A DNA stretch of 64,000 bases from the NCBI RefSeq assembly GCF_902150045.1, contig NZ_CABFVU010000002.1:856001-920000 (forward strand), given 5' to 3'. The position numbers and the translations under genes are program-made. Each line of letters begins with the position of its first letter. The first letter of the stretch is position 1. Below are positions 42,066 through 51,725 of the stretch, piece by piece. The DNA comes from Chitinophaga polysaccharea. Its GTDB lineage: Bacteria; Bacteroidota; Bacteroidia; Chitinophagales; Chitinophagaceae. The notes under the pieces are model-generated. The model was not told the DNA's origin, ran no database searches, and was given only the letters and a program-made list of their open reading frames with translations.

Positions 42066-45000
42066 ATGCGAAGATCACTTCTTCTCACCACGTTGCTTTT
42101 CTTATGCTGCTGTATCACTGCCTGGGCGCAGGATAAGAAAGCTGTTACGGGAACCGTTAAGGACACAAAAGGAACGCCTTTACCAGGTGTTACCGTAAAA
42201 GAGAAAAACGCCTCCAACGGAGCTACAACCGGCCCGGATGGAAATTTTAAAATCCAGGTAGCAGATGGTGCTACCCTCGTTTTTTCCTACATCGGATTTA
42301 TTAACCAGGAAGTAGCTGTTAACGGACAGTCTGCACTAAACATCGTATTAAAAGAAGACAACAAGAACCTGAACGAAGTAGTGGTTACCGCTATGGGTAT
42401 GAAGCGCGAACAGCGTAAACTCGGGTATGCGGTAACAGAATTAAAAGGGGCTGATGTGGCTAAAACCAACTCCATCAACCCTGTATCAGCTCTGCAGGGT
42501 AAAGTAGCAGGTCTGGACATCTCCGCAGCTGCCGGCGGTCCTGCCGCTGCCCCGCGTATCGTGCTGCGTGGTGCTAAATCATTAAATGGTAAAGACCAAC
42601 CCATTTTTATACTGGATGGTGTGATCTTTGAAAACGATGAAAGCGCCAACGACGTAAACTTCGGTAATGTGCTGAAAAACCTCAACCCGGACGATTACGA
42701 ATCAGTAACTGTATTGAAAGGTGCTGCTGCTACTGCGTTGTATGGCTCCCGCGCTATCAATGGTGCGATCCTGATCACTACCAAAAAAGGTATCTCAAGA
42801 AAGGGTATAGGCGTTACAGTTAGCCAGACTGCCCAGATGGAAAAAGTATACCGCGGTGCTATTGACCTGCAAAATTCGTACGGTCAGGGGCTCGACGGTA
42901 AATACGATAACACAGCAGGAGGTTACAGCTTCGGTTCCAAAATGGACGGCAGCATGGTAACCCTGCCTAATGGTATGCAGGTTCCTTACACCGCCAAACC
43001 CAATAATGCAAAGGATCTGTACCAGACAGGAAAATATTTTAATACCAACGTAGCCATGGAAGGCGGTAATGATAAAGGAACTTTCCGTTTATCTTACTCT
43101 CACCTGGACAATAACAGCGTATCTCCAAACAACAGCTTTGGAAGAAATACCTTCGCATTCCGCGGATCTTCCCAGATATCAAAAGTACTGAGCGCAGATG
43201 CAGGGGTGACTTACGCTACCAGTAAAACACTGAACCCCGACCGGCAGGGTGGCGATTATACCAACTACAATATTGGTCGTAAATGGGCATATGTATTTCC
43301 CCGTAACTACGACCCAAGCATATGGAGCAAACCAGAAAATTTCACCGGACCTCAGGGCGGCCGCGCAAATCTGAGCACAAATCCCGGCGCTGACTACTTC
43401 TTCCAGCAGGCTTATAACAGCTGGTCACGCAAGGAATCACTGATCACGGGTAATTTCTCCCTCACTGCCACCGCTACTGACTGGCTGAAATTTGTAGGTA
43501 AAGCAAACTTCAGCACCGAGCAAAGTACCGACGAACGTAAGGAAGCCGGCACAGGTATTAACTTTACAGGTTCCGACGGTTTTTATTCTATTGCAGGTGT
43601 GAACAAATCCCAATATACTTTCACCGGTATGGCGACGATCACACCAAAGCTGGGTAATAAATTTGAAGGTAGTTTAAACCTGGGTGGAGAAACCTGGAAC
43701 AGCGGTATTGGTAAACAATATAACAACTATACCAGTGGTGGTTTACGCATACCGTTCCTCTATGACGTCAGCAATAGCACAGGCGCCGCGGTAATAAAAA
43801 ATGATCCGTTGCTGCGTAAGCAGATCAATTCCCTGTTCTTTGCAGCCAGCCTGTCTTATAACAATGAATTGTTCCTGGATGTAACCGGCCGTAACGACTG
43901 GTCCTCTGCGCTGACTTATCCTAAAGGAAGCCTGGGAAACACTACCAACTCCTATTTCTATCCATCTGTAAGCGCTGCATGGGAATTTACCCAGACGCTG
44001 AAAAATACACTGCCTGAATGGGTAAGCTATGGTAAACTGCGCGCTTCCTACGCTATGGTAGGCGGTGACCTGGACCCATACCAGATCAACACAGGATATT
44101 ATACTTCTGATTATTTCAGAGGTTCGGGCACAGGCGAAAACCTGCCAATGGTAAATATCTTTAACCAGGATATTCTGCCTAACATGAACCTGAAACCCTC
44201 TATCTCCAAGAGCGTGGAATTAGGCGCGAATGTCCGCTTCCTGAATAACCGTTTGGGCTTTGACGTTGCCTGGTACCGTACCAATATTACCAACCAGATC
44301 ATTAACCTGCCAACTACCATTGAAAGCGGTGTGATATCCCGCTATATCAACGCCGGCAGCATGATCAACAGGGGTATTGAGGTAATGATTAACGGAACAC
44401 CGGTACAAAGTAAAAACTTTACCTGGGATGTAAGTCTGAATGGTAGCCGTAACAAAAACAAGATTGTAAGCCTCACGCCTGGTGTAGACCAGATGCAGCT
44501 GAATGAAGACCAGGGCGTACAGGCTATTGCTAAAGTGGGCGGCGCCTATGGCGACCTGATCACCGACTACGGTTACACCAAAGATGCCAATGGCAACAAC
44601 CTGATCACTTTTGGCGGTTCTGATTTCCCATACAAATTTGTTCGCGGCCGTAGAATTGTTGGTAACATCCTTCCCGACTTCAACCTCGGTTTACAGAACT
44701 CCTTTACTTATAAGAACTGGTCGCTCGGTGTATTGATCCAGGCACGTATCGGTGGCGACTTCTTCTCTGCTTCCCATCAGTATGGTACGGGTAGAGGTAA
44801 TACAGCCAACACTATGGGCGGACGTGACACAGAGCATGGCGGTATCACTTACACAGACGCTTCCGGTACAAAAAGAAACGATGGGATGATCCCCGATGGT
44901 GTGTTTGCTCCGGGAACCGTTATCAGTAAAGACGGGCAGAATATTACACTGGATGGTATGACATACCAGCAGGCTTACGAGAAAGGTTATGTATCGCCCG

Positions 45001-45317
45001 TTACACCAATGCAATACTATGGTATGATTGGCGATTGGGGAATTGGTATCCGTGAGGCTTCTGTATTTGATGCTTCCTATGTGGCATTGCGTGAAGTATC
45101 CCTCGGGTATTCTTTGCCAACAGATATGGTTCAACGCTGGAAACTCAACAGTCTCCGTGTATCACTGGTAGGCCGTAACCTGGGTTACCTGTTTAATAAT
45201 CTGCCGGATCATATTAACCCTGAAGCAGTTCGTAATAACAAAACTTCTGCATTCTCCGAATATGGCGCTGTACCATTTGTTCGTAACATGGGTGTAACTG
45301 TGCAGGTAGGATTCTAA
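42066..45317 (+). CDS. SusC/RagA-family TonB-linked outer-membrane transporter (pair 3)
   Basis: 1083 residues. Signal peptide (MRRSLLLTTLLFLCCCITAWAQ), CarboxypepD_reg-like domain (VTGTVKDTKGTPLPGVTVKE), plug (NEVVVTAMGMKREQRK, IFILDGVIF, and ATALYGSRAINGAILITTKKG) and a beta-barrel ending in VQVGF. No STN domain, so control is by the LacI regulator and leader upstream, not by FecR. It is distinct from the other two SusC proteins, so its ligand is probably different. Confidence 0.94.
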   Translation: MRRSLLLTTLLFLCCCITAWAQDKKAVTGTVKDTKGTPLPGVTVKEKNASNGATTGPDGNFKIQVADGATLVFSYIGFINQEVAVNGQSALNIVLKEDNKNLNEVVVTAMGMKREQRKLGYAVTELKGADVAKTNSINPVSALQGKVAGLDISAAAGGPAAAPRIVLRGAKSLNGKDQPIFILDGVIFENDESANDVNFGNVLKNLNPDDYESVTVLKGAAATALYGSRAINGAILITTKKGISRKGIGVTVSQTAQMEKVYRGAIDLQNSYGQGLDGKYDNTAGGYSFGSKMDGSMVTLPNGMQVPYTAKPNNAKDLYQTGKYFNTNVAMEGGNDKGTFRLSYSHLDNNSVSPNNSFGRNTFAFRGSSQISKVLSADAGVTYATSKTLNPDRQGGDYTNYNIGRKWAYVFPRNYDPSIWSKPENFTGPQGGRANLSTNPGADYFFQQAYNSWSRKESLITGNFSLTATATDWLKFVGKANFSTEQSTDERKEAGTGINFTGSDGFYSIAGVNKSQYTFTGMATITPKLGNKFEGSLNLGGETWNSGIGKQYNNYTSGGLRIPFLYDVSNSTGAAVIKNDPLLRKQINSLFFAASLSYNNELFLDVTGRNDWSSALTYPKGSLGNTTNSYFYPSVSAAWEFTQTLKNTLPEWVSYGKLRASYAMVGGDLDPYQINTGYYTSDYFRGSGTGENLPMVNIFNQDILPNMNLKPSISKSVELGANVRFLNNRLGFDVAWYRTNITNQIINLPTTIESGVISRYINAGSMINRGIEVMINGTPVQSKNFTWDVSLNGSRNKNKIVSLTPGVDQMQLNEDQGVQAIAKVGGAYGDLITDYGYTKDANGNNLITFGGSDFPYKFVRGRRIVGNILPDFNLGLQNSFTYKNWSLGVLIQARIGGDFFSASHQYGTGRGNTANTMGGRDTEHGGITYTDASGTKRNDGMIPDGVFAPGTVISKDGQNITLDGMTYQQAYEKGYVSPVTPMQYYGMIGDWGIGIREASVFDASYVALREVSLGYSLPTDMVQRWKLNSLRVSLVGRNLGYLFNNLPDHINPEAVRNNKTSAFSEYGAVPFVRNMGVTVQVGF

Positions 45318-45345
45318 TAACCGTTTAACAACAAAAAAAAGAAAA

Positions 45346-47049
45346 ATGAAAACTGTTAATAAATGGGGAATAGGTGTGGCAGTTGCCGGTTTAATGCTGA
45401 GCTCCTGTACGAAAAATTTCGCTGACCTGAATACAAGTCCGGTTATTACACAAGATCCCCCACCGGAGCTATTAATCACACAATCTGTAAAAAGTATTGT
45501 AGATCGTGATTTTGACTGGTTCTATGATGCATATCAATACCAGATGCAGTGGATGCAGTTTGGGGTAGCTTCACCCGGAACATCTCCCACCGGTTTATTT
45601 AGCCCGACTAATACCAATGATTTTTATAACGCATTATATAAGAACATTGGCCGTAACCTGGTAGAAATACAGGACGTAGTGGCCAGGAAACCCCAGGATC
45701 AGCAGGCACAGTACAGCAACCTGGTGGCTATTGCACAGATATTGAAGGTATATTCCTCCTGGAGAGTGTCTGACGCTAATGGCAGCATTCCGTATACAGA
45801 GGCATGGGCTGCCCGCAGCGACGCTAATTTTACGCCTAAATACGATACGCAGGAAACCCTGTTTACCACCTGGGACGCAGAACTGAAAAAAGCAGTAGAA
45901 ACATTGGCAGCCGGATTACCTACCCAGGTAAGTTATGGCGCTAACGATATCTTCTACAGCGGTGACGCTGCAAAGTGGGCAAAAGCTGGTAATGTGCTTC
46001 GCCTGAAGATTGCCATGCGCCTGTTGAAAAGGGCTCCCGAGAAAGTAAGCGCCGTTGCAAAAGAAGTGTTGGCCAGCAATGCCGGTATTTTTCAGTCCAA
46101 CAATGATGAATGGAAATTTGTGTCTGCGGCGATAAACTTCGCTCGTGGCGGTAACTGGGCCATGGATAATAATCCGCTGTCTGCTGCCAAAAACATGGTA
46201 GATTACATGGTAGATAACAAAGATCCGCGTCTGAACCTTTTCTTTGAAAAAAACAGTTATACCAAAGCGCTGTTCGACAGTCTGAAACTGGCAGGTATTT
46301 ATAGCCCGACTGCACAATATGTGGATCGCCGCTATGTAGGCCTTCCTTCCAGCCCGGATAAGAGAACCAATGCTGCTTACAGTAACGTGTTTACTGTTAA
46401 AAAGTATACAATGGTGATCAACGGTAAAACAATCAACAGGAATGCGGATACTATATCGCCTCTTCAGCGCAGGTTATTTAACCTCGATGCAGAGAATGGA
46501 TCCAATAATGGAGCCCGTTATACGCAGCCTATCCTTACCTATGCAGAACAGTGCTTTATGCTGGCGGAACTGGCTGTACGTGGTATGGTAGAAGGGGACG
46601 CTAAAACTTACTATGAGAATGGCATCACCGCGTCTGTAAATGCATACGATGCAATGGGCAACCTGGCAAAGATCCAGGATTATGCACCGGTGGATGCAGC
46701 TGCATTACAGGCTTATATTGCAACTCCTGCAGTAGCTTTCACCGGCACCACAGATGTGTTACTGGAGAAAATCAATATCCAGAACTTCCTGAACCATTTT
46801 AAATCACCATGGGAAGCATGGGGTGCATGGAAAAGAGCAGGTGTTCCTAAAGTAGATGGTATCCTGCCAATGGAACCAATGGTGTCTTCCGGGCAAACAG
46901 TGGCCATTCCGCGCCGTTGGTCATTACCTCAGCCGTCTATCGCGAACCAGATCAACTGGAGAAATGCCATTACCGAAATGCAGAAAACGGGTGAATACGG
47001 AGCTAATGATAACGACTTCACCGGCCGTGTTTGGTGGGATAAGAAATAG
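45346..47049 (+). CDS. SusD/RagB-family outer-membrane lipoprotein (pair 3)
   Basis: 567 residues with lipobox LSSC (lipidated Cys21) followed by TKNFADLNTSPVITQD, SusD-like_2 type. It lies 28 bases after its SusC partner and is followed by a bidirectional terminator. The C-terminal RVWWDKK ending parallels the LWWD endings of the other two SusD proteins. It binds the ligand at the cell surface and caps the SusC barrel. Ligand unknown. Confidence 0.93.
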   Translation: MKTVNKWGIGVAVAGLMLSSCTKNFADLNTSPVITQDPPPELLITQSVKSIVDRDFDWFYDAYQYQMQWMQFGVASPGTSPTGLFSPTNTNDFYNALYKNIGRNLVEIQDVVARKPQDQQAQYSNLVAIAQILKVYSSWRVSDANGSIPYTEAWAARSDANFTPKYDTQETLFTTWDAELKKAVETLAAGLPTQVSYGANDIFYSGDAAKWAKAGNVLRLKIAMRLLKRAPEKVSAVAKEVLASNAGIFQSNNDEWKFVSAAINFARGGNWAMDNNPLSAAKNMVDYMVDNKDPRLNLFFEKNSYTKALFDSLKLAGIYSPTAQYVDRRYVGLPSSPDKRTNAAYSNVFTVKKYTMVINGKTINRNADTISPLQRRLFNLDAENGSNNGARYTQPILTYAEQCFMLAELAVRGMVEGDAKTYYENGITASVNAYDAMGNLAKIQDYAPVDAAALQAYIATPAVAFTGTTDVLLEKINIQNFLNHFKSPWEAWGAWKRAGVPKVDGILPMEPMVSSGQTVAIPRRWSLPQPSIANQINWRNAITEMQKTGEYGANDNDFTGRVWWDKK

Positions 47050-47078
47050 GGTAGCCGTATAGGTTAGTGTATAAAAAA

Positions 47079-47108
47079 ACGTCCCGGGTTTCCCGGGACG
47101 TTTTTTTA
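47079..47108. terminator. Bidirectional terminator between SusD3 and mutS
   Basis: Perfect 10-bp stem ACGTCCCGGG / CCCGGGACGT with a TTT loop, flanked by a run of A on the left and T on the right, so it can stop transcripts from both convergent genes. Confidence 0.93.
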
Positions 47109-47119
47109 TATGAAGATAT

Positions 47120-49729
47120 TTAACCGATCATATTCTTGATCTCGCTCAGCTTCAGCAATGCTTCCACCGGTGTAAGCCGGTTGATGTCTACTGTATCAAG
47201 TTTCTCACGGATCTGCTGGAATACATCGCTGTGCGCATCAAAAATGTTCAGCTGCAGTTTTTGTGAAGGAGTGCTGATCTGTTTGATATTTTTCTGTAGT
47301 GGAGCGTCAATATGTTTTTCTTCGAGATTGGCCAGCACTTCATTTGCCCGGTTGATCAGTTCAGGCGGCATGCCGGCCATACGGGCCACGTGTATACCAA
47401 AGCTGTGGCGGCTTCCGCCGGTGGCCAGTTTACGGAGAAAAATGATTTTATTGCCGGATTCCATATTGGTGATATGAAAGTTCTTTACCCTTGCGTGTTT
47501 GTTCTCCAGTTCATTCAGTTCATGATAGTGAGTGGCAAACAGCGTTTTGGGCCGGTGCGCCGTCATATCGTGGAGGTATTCCACGATGCTCCAGGCAATA
47601 GAGATCCCATCGTAAGTGCTGGTACCGCGGCCTATTTCATCGAGTATCACCAGGCTGCGTGCCGTGATGCTGTTGATGATGCTGGCGGTTTCATTCATCT
47701 CCACCATGAAGGTAGATTCGCCTCCGCTCAGGTTATCGGAAGCGCCTACACGGGTGAATATTTTATCGGTCAAACCAATATCTGCACTGGTGGCAGGCAC
47801 AAAGCTGCCCATGTGCGCCATCAGGGTGATAAGCGCGGTTTGCCGCAGCAGTGCTGATTTACCGGACATGTTAGGCCCTGTGAGGATAATGATCTGCTGA
47901 GATTCCTTATCGAGCCGGAGGTCGTTGGAAACGTAGGTTTCACCGGGAGGCAATCCTTTTTCGATCACCGGGTGCCGGCCTTCTTTTATCACCAGGTCGA
48001 ACCCTTCCGTGATATTCGGGCGGCGGTATTTATATTGCATGGCGTTGTGGGCAAAACACAGGAGGCAGTCGATCCGCGCCAATACCTGCGCATCTTCCTG
48101 CACAGGCTTAATATACGCCTGGAGGCTCTGCACGAGGTCGTCGAACAGTTTGCTTTCCAGCACCTGGATCTTATCTTCAGCGCCTACTATTTTTTCTTCA
48201 TATTCTTTCAGTTCGGGTGTGATATAACGTTCTGCATTGGCCAGTGTTTGCTTGCGCATCCAGCGGTCGGGCACTTTATTTTTGTGGGTGTTGGTTACTT
48301 CCAGGTAATAGCCGAATACGTTATTGAAGGCTATTTTCAGGGAAGGGATGCCGGTGGCTTCGGATTCTTTTTGCTGGATCTGGAGAAGATAATCCTTTCC
48401 TTTATTGGCGATGTTGCGCAGGTCGTCCAGTTCTGCGTTTACACCTTCTTTAATGCAGCCGCCCTTGTTCACCAGTACGGGCGGGTTTTCCATGATCTCA
48501 TTAAGAATGCGGTCCAATACGGGAACGCAGGGATCCAGCTTTTCGTTTAGCCGCCGGAGGTAGTCGCTGCTGCTGTCGGCCAGGAGAGCCTGTACCGCCT
48601 GTACCTGTTGCAGGGAGCGGGCCAGCTGTAATACTTCCCGGGGATTTATTTTCTTTAGTGGTATTTTCGATACAAGCCTTTCCAGGTCGCCGGTTTGTTT
48701 CAGGTGATGGGCCAGTGATTTGGAAAGATCTGTTTCCCTGATAAAATATTCCACGGTATCCAGTCTTTCGTTAATGGCCTTGATATCGCGGAGGGGGAAT
48801 ACCATCCAGCGTTTGAGCAGGCGGGCGCCCATGGGAGTAATGGTATTGTCCAGCACTTTCAGGAGGGTATGCCCGTTTTCCACGCTGCTGTTGAGCAGTT
48901 CCAGGTTACGTACCGTGAAGCGGTCCATCCACAGGAAATCGTCCTGGCTGATGCGCTGCATGCGGGTGATGTGCTGGAGGTTGGGATGTTCGGTATCTTT
49001 CAGGTAGTGGAGGGTGGCGCCTGCGGCGATGATCGCGGCCGGCAATCCGTCTACGCCATATCCTTTCAGGGAATGGGTCTGAAAGTGTTTCAGCAGTATT
49101 TCTTCCGCATAGGTAGTGGTGAATATCCACTCATCCATGGTATAGGTATAGAAACGGGTACCGAAGATGGCCTTGAAGTTTTTCTGCTGTTGTTTGGCAA
49201 ACAGTACCTCTGCCGGGCGGAAGCTCTGAAGGAGCTTATCCACATATTCTGTGCTGCCCTCTGCAATAAAGAACTCACCGGTGGAAATATCGAGGAAAGA
49301 TACACCGGTGGTATCCGTGCTGAAATGAACAGCAGCCAGGAAGTTGTTGCTGGAATTTTCCAGCAGTTTATCATTGATAGCTACGCCAGGTGTTACCATT
49401 TCGGTAACGCCGCGTTTTACAATACCTTTTACTGTTTTGGGATCTTCCAGCTGGTCGCATACGGCCACCCGGTGACCGGCCTTTACCAGTTTATGGAGAT
49501 AAGTATCCAGTGAGTGGTGGGGAAATCCTGCCAGGTCAACATAAGAGGCGGACCCATTGGCCCTTTTGGTTAAAACAATGCCCAGAACGCGGGCGGCTAT
49601 AACTGCGTCCTCATTAAACGTTTCATAAAAATCGCCAACACGGAACAACAGTACGGCATCAGGGTATCTCTCCTTGATGGCCTTATGTTGCTGCATGAGC
49701 GGGGTTTCTTCCGTTTTACTTTTTGCCAT
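47120..49729 (-). CDS. mutS: DNA mismatch repair protein MutS
   Basis: 869 residues, typical for MutS. The N-terminal mismatch-recognition domain has RVGDFYETF with the Phe-x-Glu motif. The C-terminal ATPase has Walker A GPNMSGKS (618-625), Walker B LVILDEIGRGTSTYDG and the HTH tail. It recognises base mismatches and recruits MutL. Its -7 box at 49734-49741 sits so close to the ATG that the transcript would be nearly leaderless. Confidence 0.97.
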   Translation of the reverse strand: MAKSKTEETPLMQQHKAIKERYPDAVLLFRVGDFYETFNEDAVIAARVLGIVLTKRANGSASYVDLAGFPHHSLDTYLHKLVKAGHRVAVCDQLEDPKTVKGIVKRGVTEMVTPGVAINDKLLENSSNNFLAAVHFSTDTTGVSFLDISTGEFFIAEGSTEYVDKLLQSFRPAEVLFAKQQQKNFKAIFGTRFYTYTMDEWIFTTTYAEEILLKHFQTHSLKGYGVDGLPAAIIAAGATLHYLKDTEHPNLQHITRMQRISQDDFLWMDRFTVRNLELLNSSVENGHTLLKVLDNTITPMGARLLKRWMVFPLRDIKAINERLDTVEYFIRETDLSKSLAHHLKQTGDLERLVSKIPLKKINPREVLQLARSLQQVQAVQALLADSSSDYLRRLNEKLDPCVPVLDRILNEIMENPPVLVNKGGCIKEGVNAELDDLRNIANKGKDYLLQIQQKESEATGIPSLKIAFNNVFGYYLEVTNTHKNKVPDRWMRKQTLANAERYITPELKEYEEKIVGAEDKIQVLESKLFDDLVQSLQAYIKPVQEDAQVLARIDCLLCFAHNAMQYKYRRPNITEGFDLVIKEGRHPVIEKGLPPGETYVSNDLRLDKESQQIIILTGPNMSGKSALLRQTALITLMAHMGSFVPATSADIGLTDKIFTRVGASDNLSGGESTFMVEMNETASIINSITARSLVILDEIGRGTSTYDGISIAWSIVEYLHDMTAHRPKTLFATHYHELNELENKHARVKNFHITNMESGNKIIFLRKLATGGSRHSFGIHVARMAGMPPELINRANEVLANLEEKHIDAPLQKNIKQISTPSQKLQLNIFDAHSDVFQQIREKLDTVDINRLTPVEALLKLSEIKNMIG

Positions 49730-49733
49730 GGCG

Positions 49734-49741
49734 CAAATATA
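49734..49741 (-). promoter_or_regulatory. mutS promoter -7 box (TATATTTG)
   Basis: Minus-strand TATATTTG fits TAnnTTTG and ends 4 bases before the mutS ATG, which predicts a leaderless or near-leaderless mRNA. Confidence 0.55.
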
Positions 49742-49761
49742 TAAAACTCATCCCATCCTAT

Positions 49762-49769
49762 TATCTTTG
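49762..49769 (+). promoter_or_regulatory. Promoter -7 box for the TrmH-type gene (TATCTTTG)
   Basis: TATCTTTG fits TAnnTTTG and ends 6 bases before the chosen ATG at 49776, again predicting a very short leader. It also rules out the longer reading that would begin at 49674. Confidence 0.6.
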
Positions 49770-49775
49770 CAGGTG

Positions 49776-50309
49776 ATGAGAAAATTAAGCATGGATGAAC
49801 TGGGCCGTAAAACGGTGGAAGAGTTCAAGGCTGCCGATAAAACGCCTGTTGTACTGGTACTGGATAATATACGCAGTATGCACAATGTGGGCTCGGTGTT
49901 CCGTACAGCGGATGCTTTCCTGGTACAGGGCATTATCCTTTGTGGCTATACGCCGGTACCCCCGCACCGCGATATCAATAAAACGGCGTTGGGCGCTACC
50001 GAAACCGTGGAATGGCAGTATTTTGATACTACCGTAAGCGCGGTACAGGAGCTGAAAGCGGCCGGTTATAAGGTGATGGCCATTGAACAGGCGGTGAACA
50101 GTTTTATGCTGGACAGTTTTGTTCCGCCGGCAGGGCAGCCGCTGGCGCTGGTTTTCGGGAATGAAGTAAGCGGGGTGGATACGGAAGTGATGAAGCTGGC
50201 GGATGGTTGTATTGAAATACCCCAGCTGGGCATGAAGCATTCCTTAAATATTTCTGTGAGCACCGGTATCGTGGTTTGGGATATCTTTGTAAAATTGAAG
50301 CAAGCTTAA
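49776..50309 (+). CDS. TrmH/SpoU-family RNA 2'-O-methyltransferase
   Basis: 177 residues from the ATG at 49776. A longer in-frame ORF from 49674 overlaps mutS and precedes the promoter, so it is rejected. SPOUT motifs are present: VLDNIRSMHNVGSVFRTADAF (motif 1), LVFGNEVSGVD (motif 2) and IEIPQLGMKHSLNISVSTGI (motif 3). It methylates the ribose of a tRNA or rRNA nucleotide using SAM bound in the trefoil knot. Substrate not assignable by eye. The UbiA gene follows after 12 bases. Confidence 0.92.
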   Translation: MRKLSMDELGRKTVEEFKAADKTPVVLVLDNIRSMHNVGSVFRTADAFLVQGIILCGYTPVPPHRDINKTALGATETVEWQYFDTTVSAVQELKAAGYKVMAIEQAVNSFMLDSFVPPAGQPLALVFGNEVSGVDTEVMKLADGCIEIPQLGMKHSLNISVSTGIVVWDIFVKLKQA

Positions 50310-50321
50310 AGGACTAATAAT

Positions 50322-51188
50322 ATGATTTCTACGGTCAACAAGTATTTATCGCTGGTAAAGTTCAGTCATACCATCTTTGCCATGCCTTTTGCCCTCACCG
50401 GTTTTTTTATGGCCACTACCAAGGGAGGTGGCAGCTTTAGCTGGCTTACATTCCTGCTGGTAGTATTATGCATGGTGTTTGCCCGCAGTGCGGCCATGGC
50501 ATTTAACCGCTGGCTGGATGTGGATATCGACAAGCTCAATCCCCGTACGGCAAAAAGAGAAATACCGGCCGGTATCATATCTCCCAAAAATGCCCTGTTT
50601 TTTATTATCGCCAATGTGGTACTGTTTATTATTACCACCTGGTTTATTAACCCGGTATGTTTTTACCTGTCGCCGGTAGCTTTGATGGTGGTGCTGGGTT
50701 ATAGCTATACCAAGCGGTTTACCGCCTTTTGCCACCTGGTGCTTGGCGTAGGACTGGCCCTTGCGCCCATAGGCGCTTACCTGGCGGTGACCGGCAGTTT
50801 CGCGTTGTTGCCGGTGCTGGTATCCTTCCTGGTGTTATGCTGGGTTTCCGGTTTTGATATTATCTATTCCCTGCAGGATGAGGATTTCGACAAATCCCAG
50901 CAGCTGAACTCTATCCCTGCCTGGCTGGGGCTTTCCGGCGCCCTGCGTTTTTCCGAATTGCTTCATGTGATAGCTGCTGCGCTGGTGGTAACCATCGGTT
51001 TAACCGGGCATTTTCACTGGGTATACTGGATTGGCACCGCTGTATTTGTGGTAATGCTGGTTTCCCAGCACCTGCTGGTGAAACCAGACGACCTGAGCAG
51101 GATCAATATTATGTTTATGACCACCAACGGGATTGCAAGCATGGTATTTGCCACTTTTGCCATCACGGATATGCTTGTTTTTCAGTAA
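50322..51188 (+). CDS. UbiA-family prenyltransferase (4-hydroxybenzoate / MqnP-like)
   Basis: 288 residues, eight or nine membrane helices. Both Asp-rich motifs are visible: NRWLDVDIDKLNPRT (Asn62, Asp66, Asp70) and YSLQDEDFDK (Asp186, Asp190). These bind the Mg-polyprenyl diphosphate. It should prenylate an aromatic ring for quinone synthesis. Because Bacteroidota use menaquinone and not ubiquinone, an MqnP role in the futalosine route is more likely than UbiA proper, but this is inference. Confidence 0.88.
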   Translation: MISTVNKYLSLVKFSHTIFAMPFALTGFFMATTKGGGSFSWLTFLLVVLCMVFARSAAMAFNRWLDVDIDKLNPRTAKREIPAGIISPKNALFFIIANVVLFIITTWFINPVCFYLSPVALMVVLGYSYTKRFTAFCHLVLGVGLALAPIGAYLAVTGSFALLPVLVSFLVLCWVSGFDIIYSLQDEDFDKSQQLNSIPAWLGLSGALRFSELLHVIAAALVVTIGLTGHFHWVYWIGTAVFVVMLVSQHLLVKPDDLSRINIMFMTTNGIASMVFATFAITDMLVFQ

Positions 51189-51209
51189 CAGACCAATAAA
51201 GTTAGAGAT

Positions 51210-51623
51210 ATGGCCCGTTTGATGGCAATAGATTATGGAAAAAAGAGAACGGGACTGGCAGTAACAGATCCTTTACAGATGATTGCCACCGGGCTTACCA
51301 CCGTTGCCACGCACGACCTGATCCCTTTTCTGAAAAAGTACCTGGTTACAGAGCCTGTGGAAACCATTATCATAGGGGAACCCAAAAACCTGGATGGCAA
51401 CGCTACAGACGCCACTGCCCTGGTAACCGAATGTATCCGCATTATTAAAAAGAACTTCCCGGAGATACCGGTGGTTACAGTGGATGAGCGTTTTACTTCC
51501 AAAATGGCCTTCCAGGCAATGATCGACAGCGGCCTGAAAAAGAAAGACCGCCGTAATAAAGCCCTCGTTGACGAGATCAGTGCCACTATTATATTACAGG
51601 AATACCTCCGTAATAAAATATAA
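51210..51623 (+). CDS. ruvX: Putative pre-16S rRNA nuclease / Holliday junction resolvase RuvX (YqgF)
   Basis: 137 residues, RNase H-like fold. Motifs MAIDYGKKRTGLAV (catalytic Asp8), IIIGEPKNLDG and VTVDERFTS are as in YqgF/RuvX. The family is implicated in 16S rRNA 5' maturation and possibly junction processing. It lies between the prenyltransferase and def; a repeat unit at 51636 follows. Confidence 0.93.
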   Translation: MARLMAIDYGKKRTGLAVTDPLQMIATGLTTVATHDLIPFLKKYLVTEPVETIIIGEPKNLDGNATDATALVTECIRIIKKNFPEIPVVTVDERFTSKMAFQAMIDSGLKKKDRRNKALVDEISATIILQEYLRNKI

Positions 51624-51635
51624 TAACATATAAAA

Positions 51636-51677
51636 AATCAGCAAAATCAGCGTAATCCCAGGACTGACAACATCCGC
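51636..51677. repeat. Diverged single copy of the palindromic-element arm
   Basis: CAGCGTAATC followed by CTGACAACATCCGC matches the right arm of the element at 27223-27267, with a small internal deletion. It lies between ruvX and the def promoter, supporting a dispersed repeat family. Confidence 0.6.
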
Positions 51678-51694
51678 TTAAATATGAAATTGTC

Positions 51695-51702
51695 TATCTT
51701 TG
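51695..51702 (+). promoter_or_regulatory. def promoter -7 box (TATCTTTG)
   Basis: TATCTTTG fits TAnnTTTG and lies 23 bases upstream of the def ATG. Confidence 0.6.
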
Positions 51703-51725
51703 CGGATTAAACCAAGTATTTGAAC

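Noticed and set aside
49674-49775. Longer TrmH-type protein starting inside mutS
   Set aside because: A -7 promoter box at 49762-49769 lies inside that stretch, and the extra residues are antisense to the mutS start.
50322-51188. Ubiquinone-pathway ubiA
   Set aside because: The motifs fit, but Bacteroidota use menaquinone, so a ubiquinone role is unlikely; only the family is claimed.
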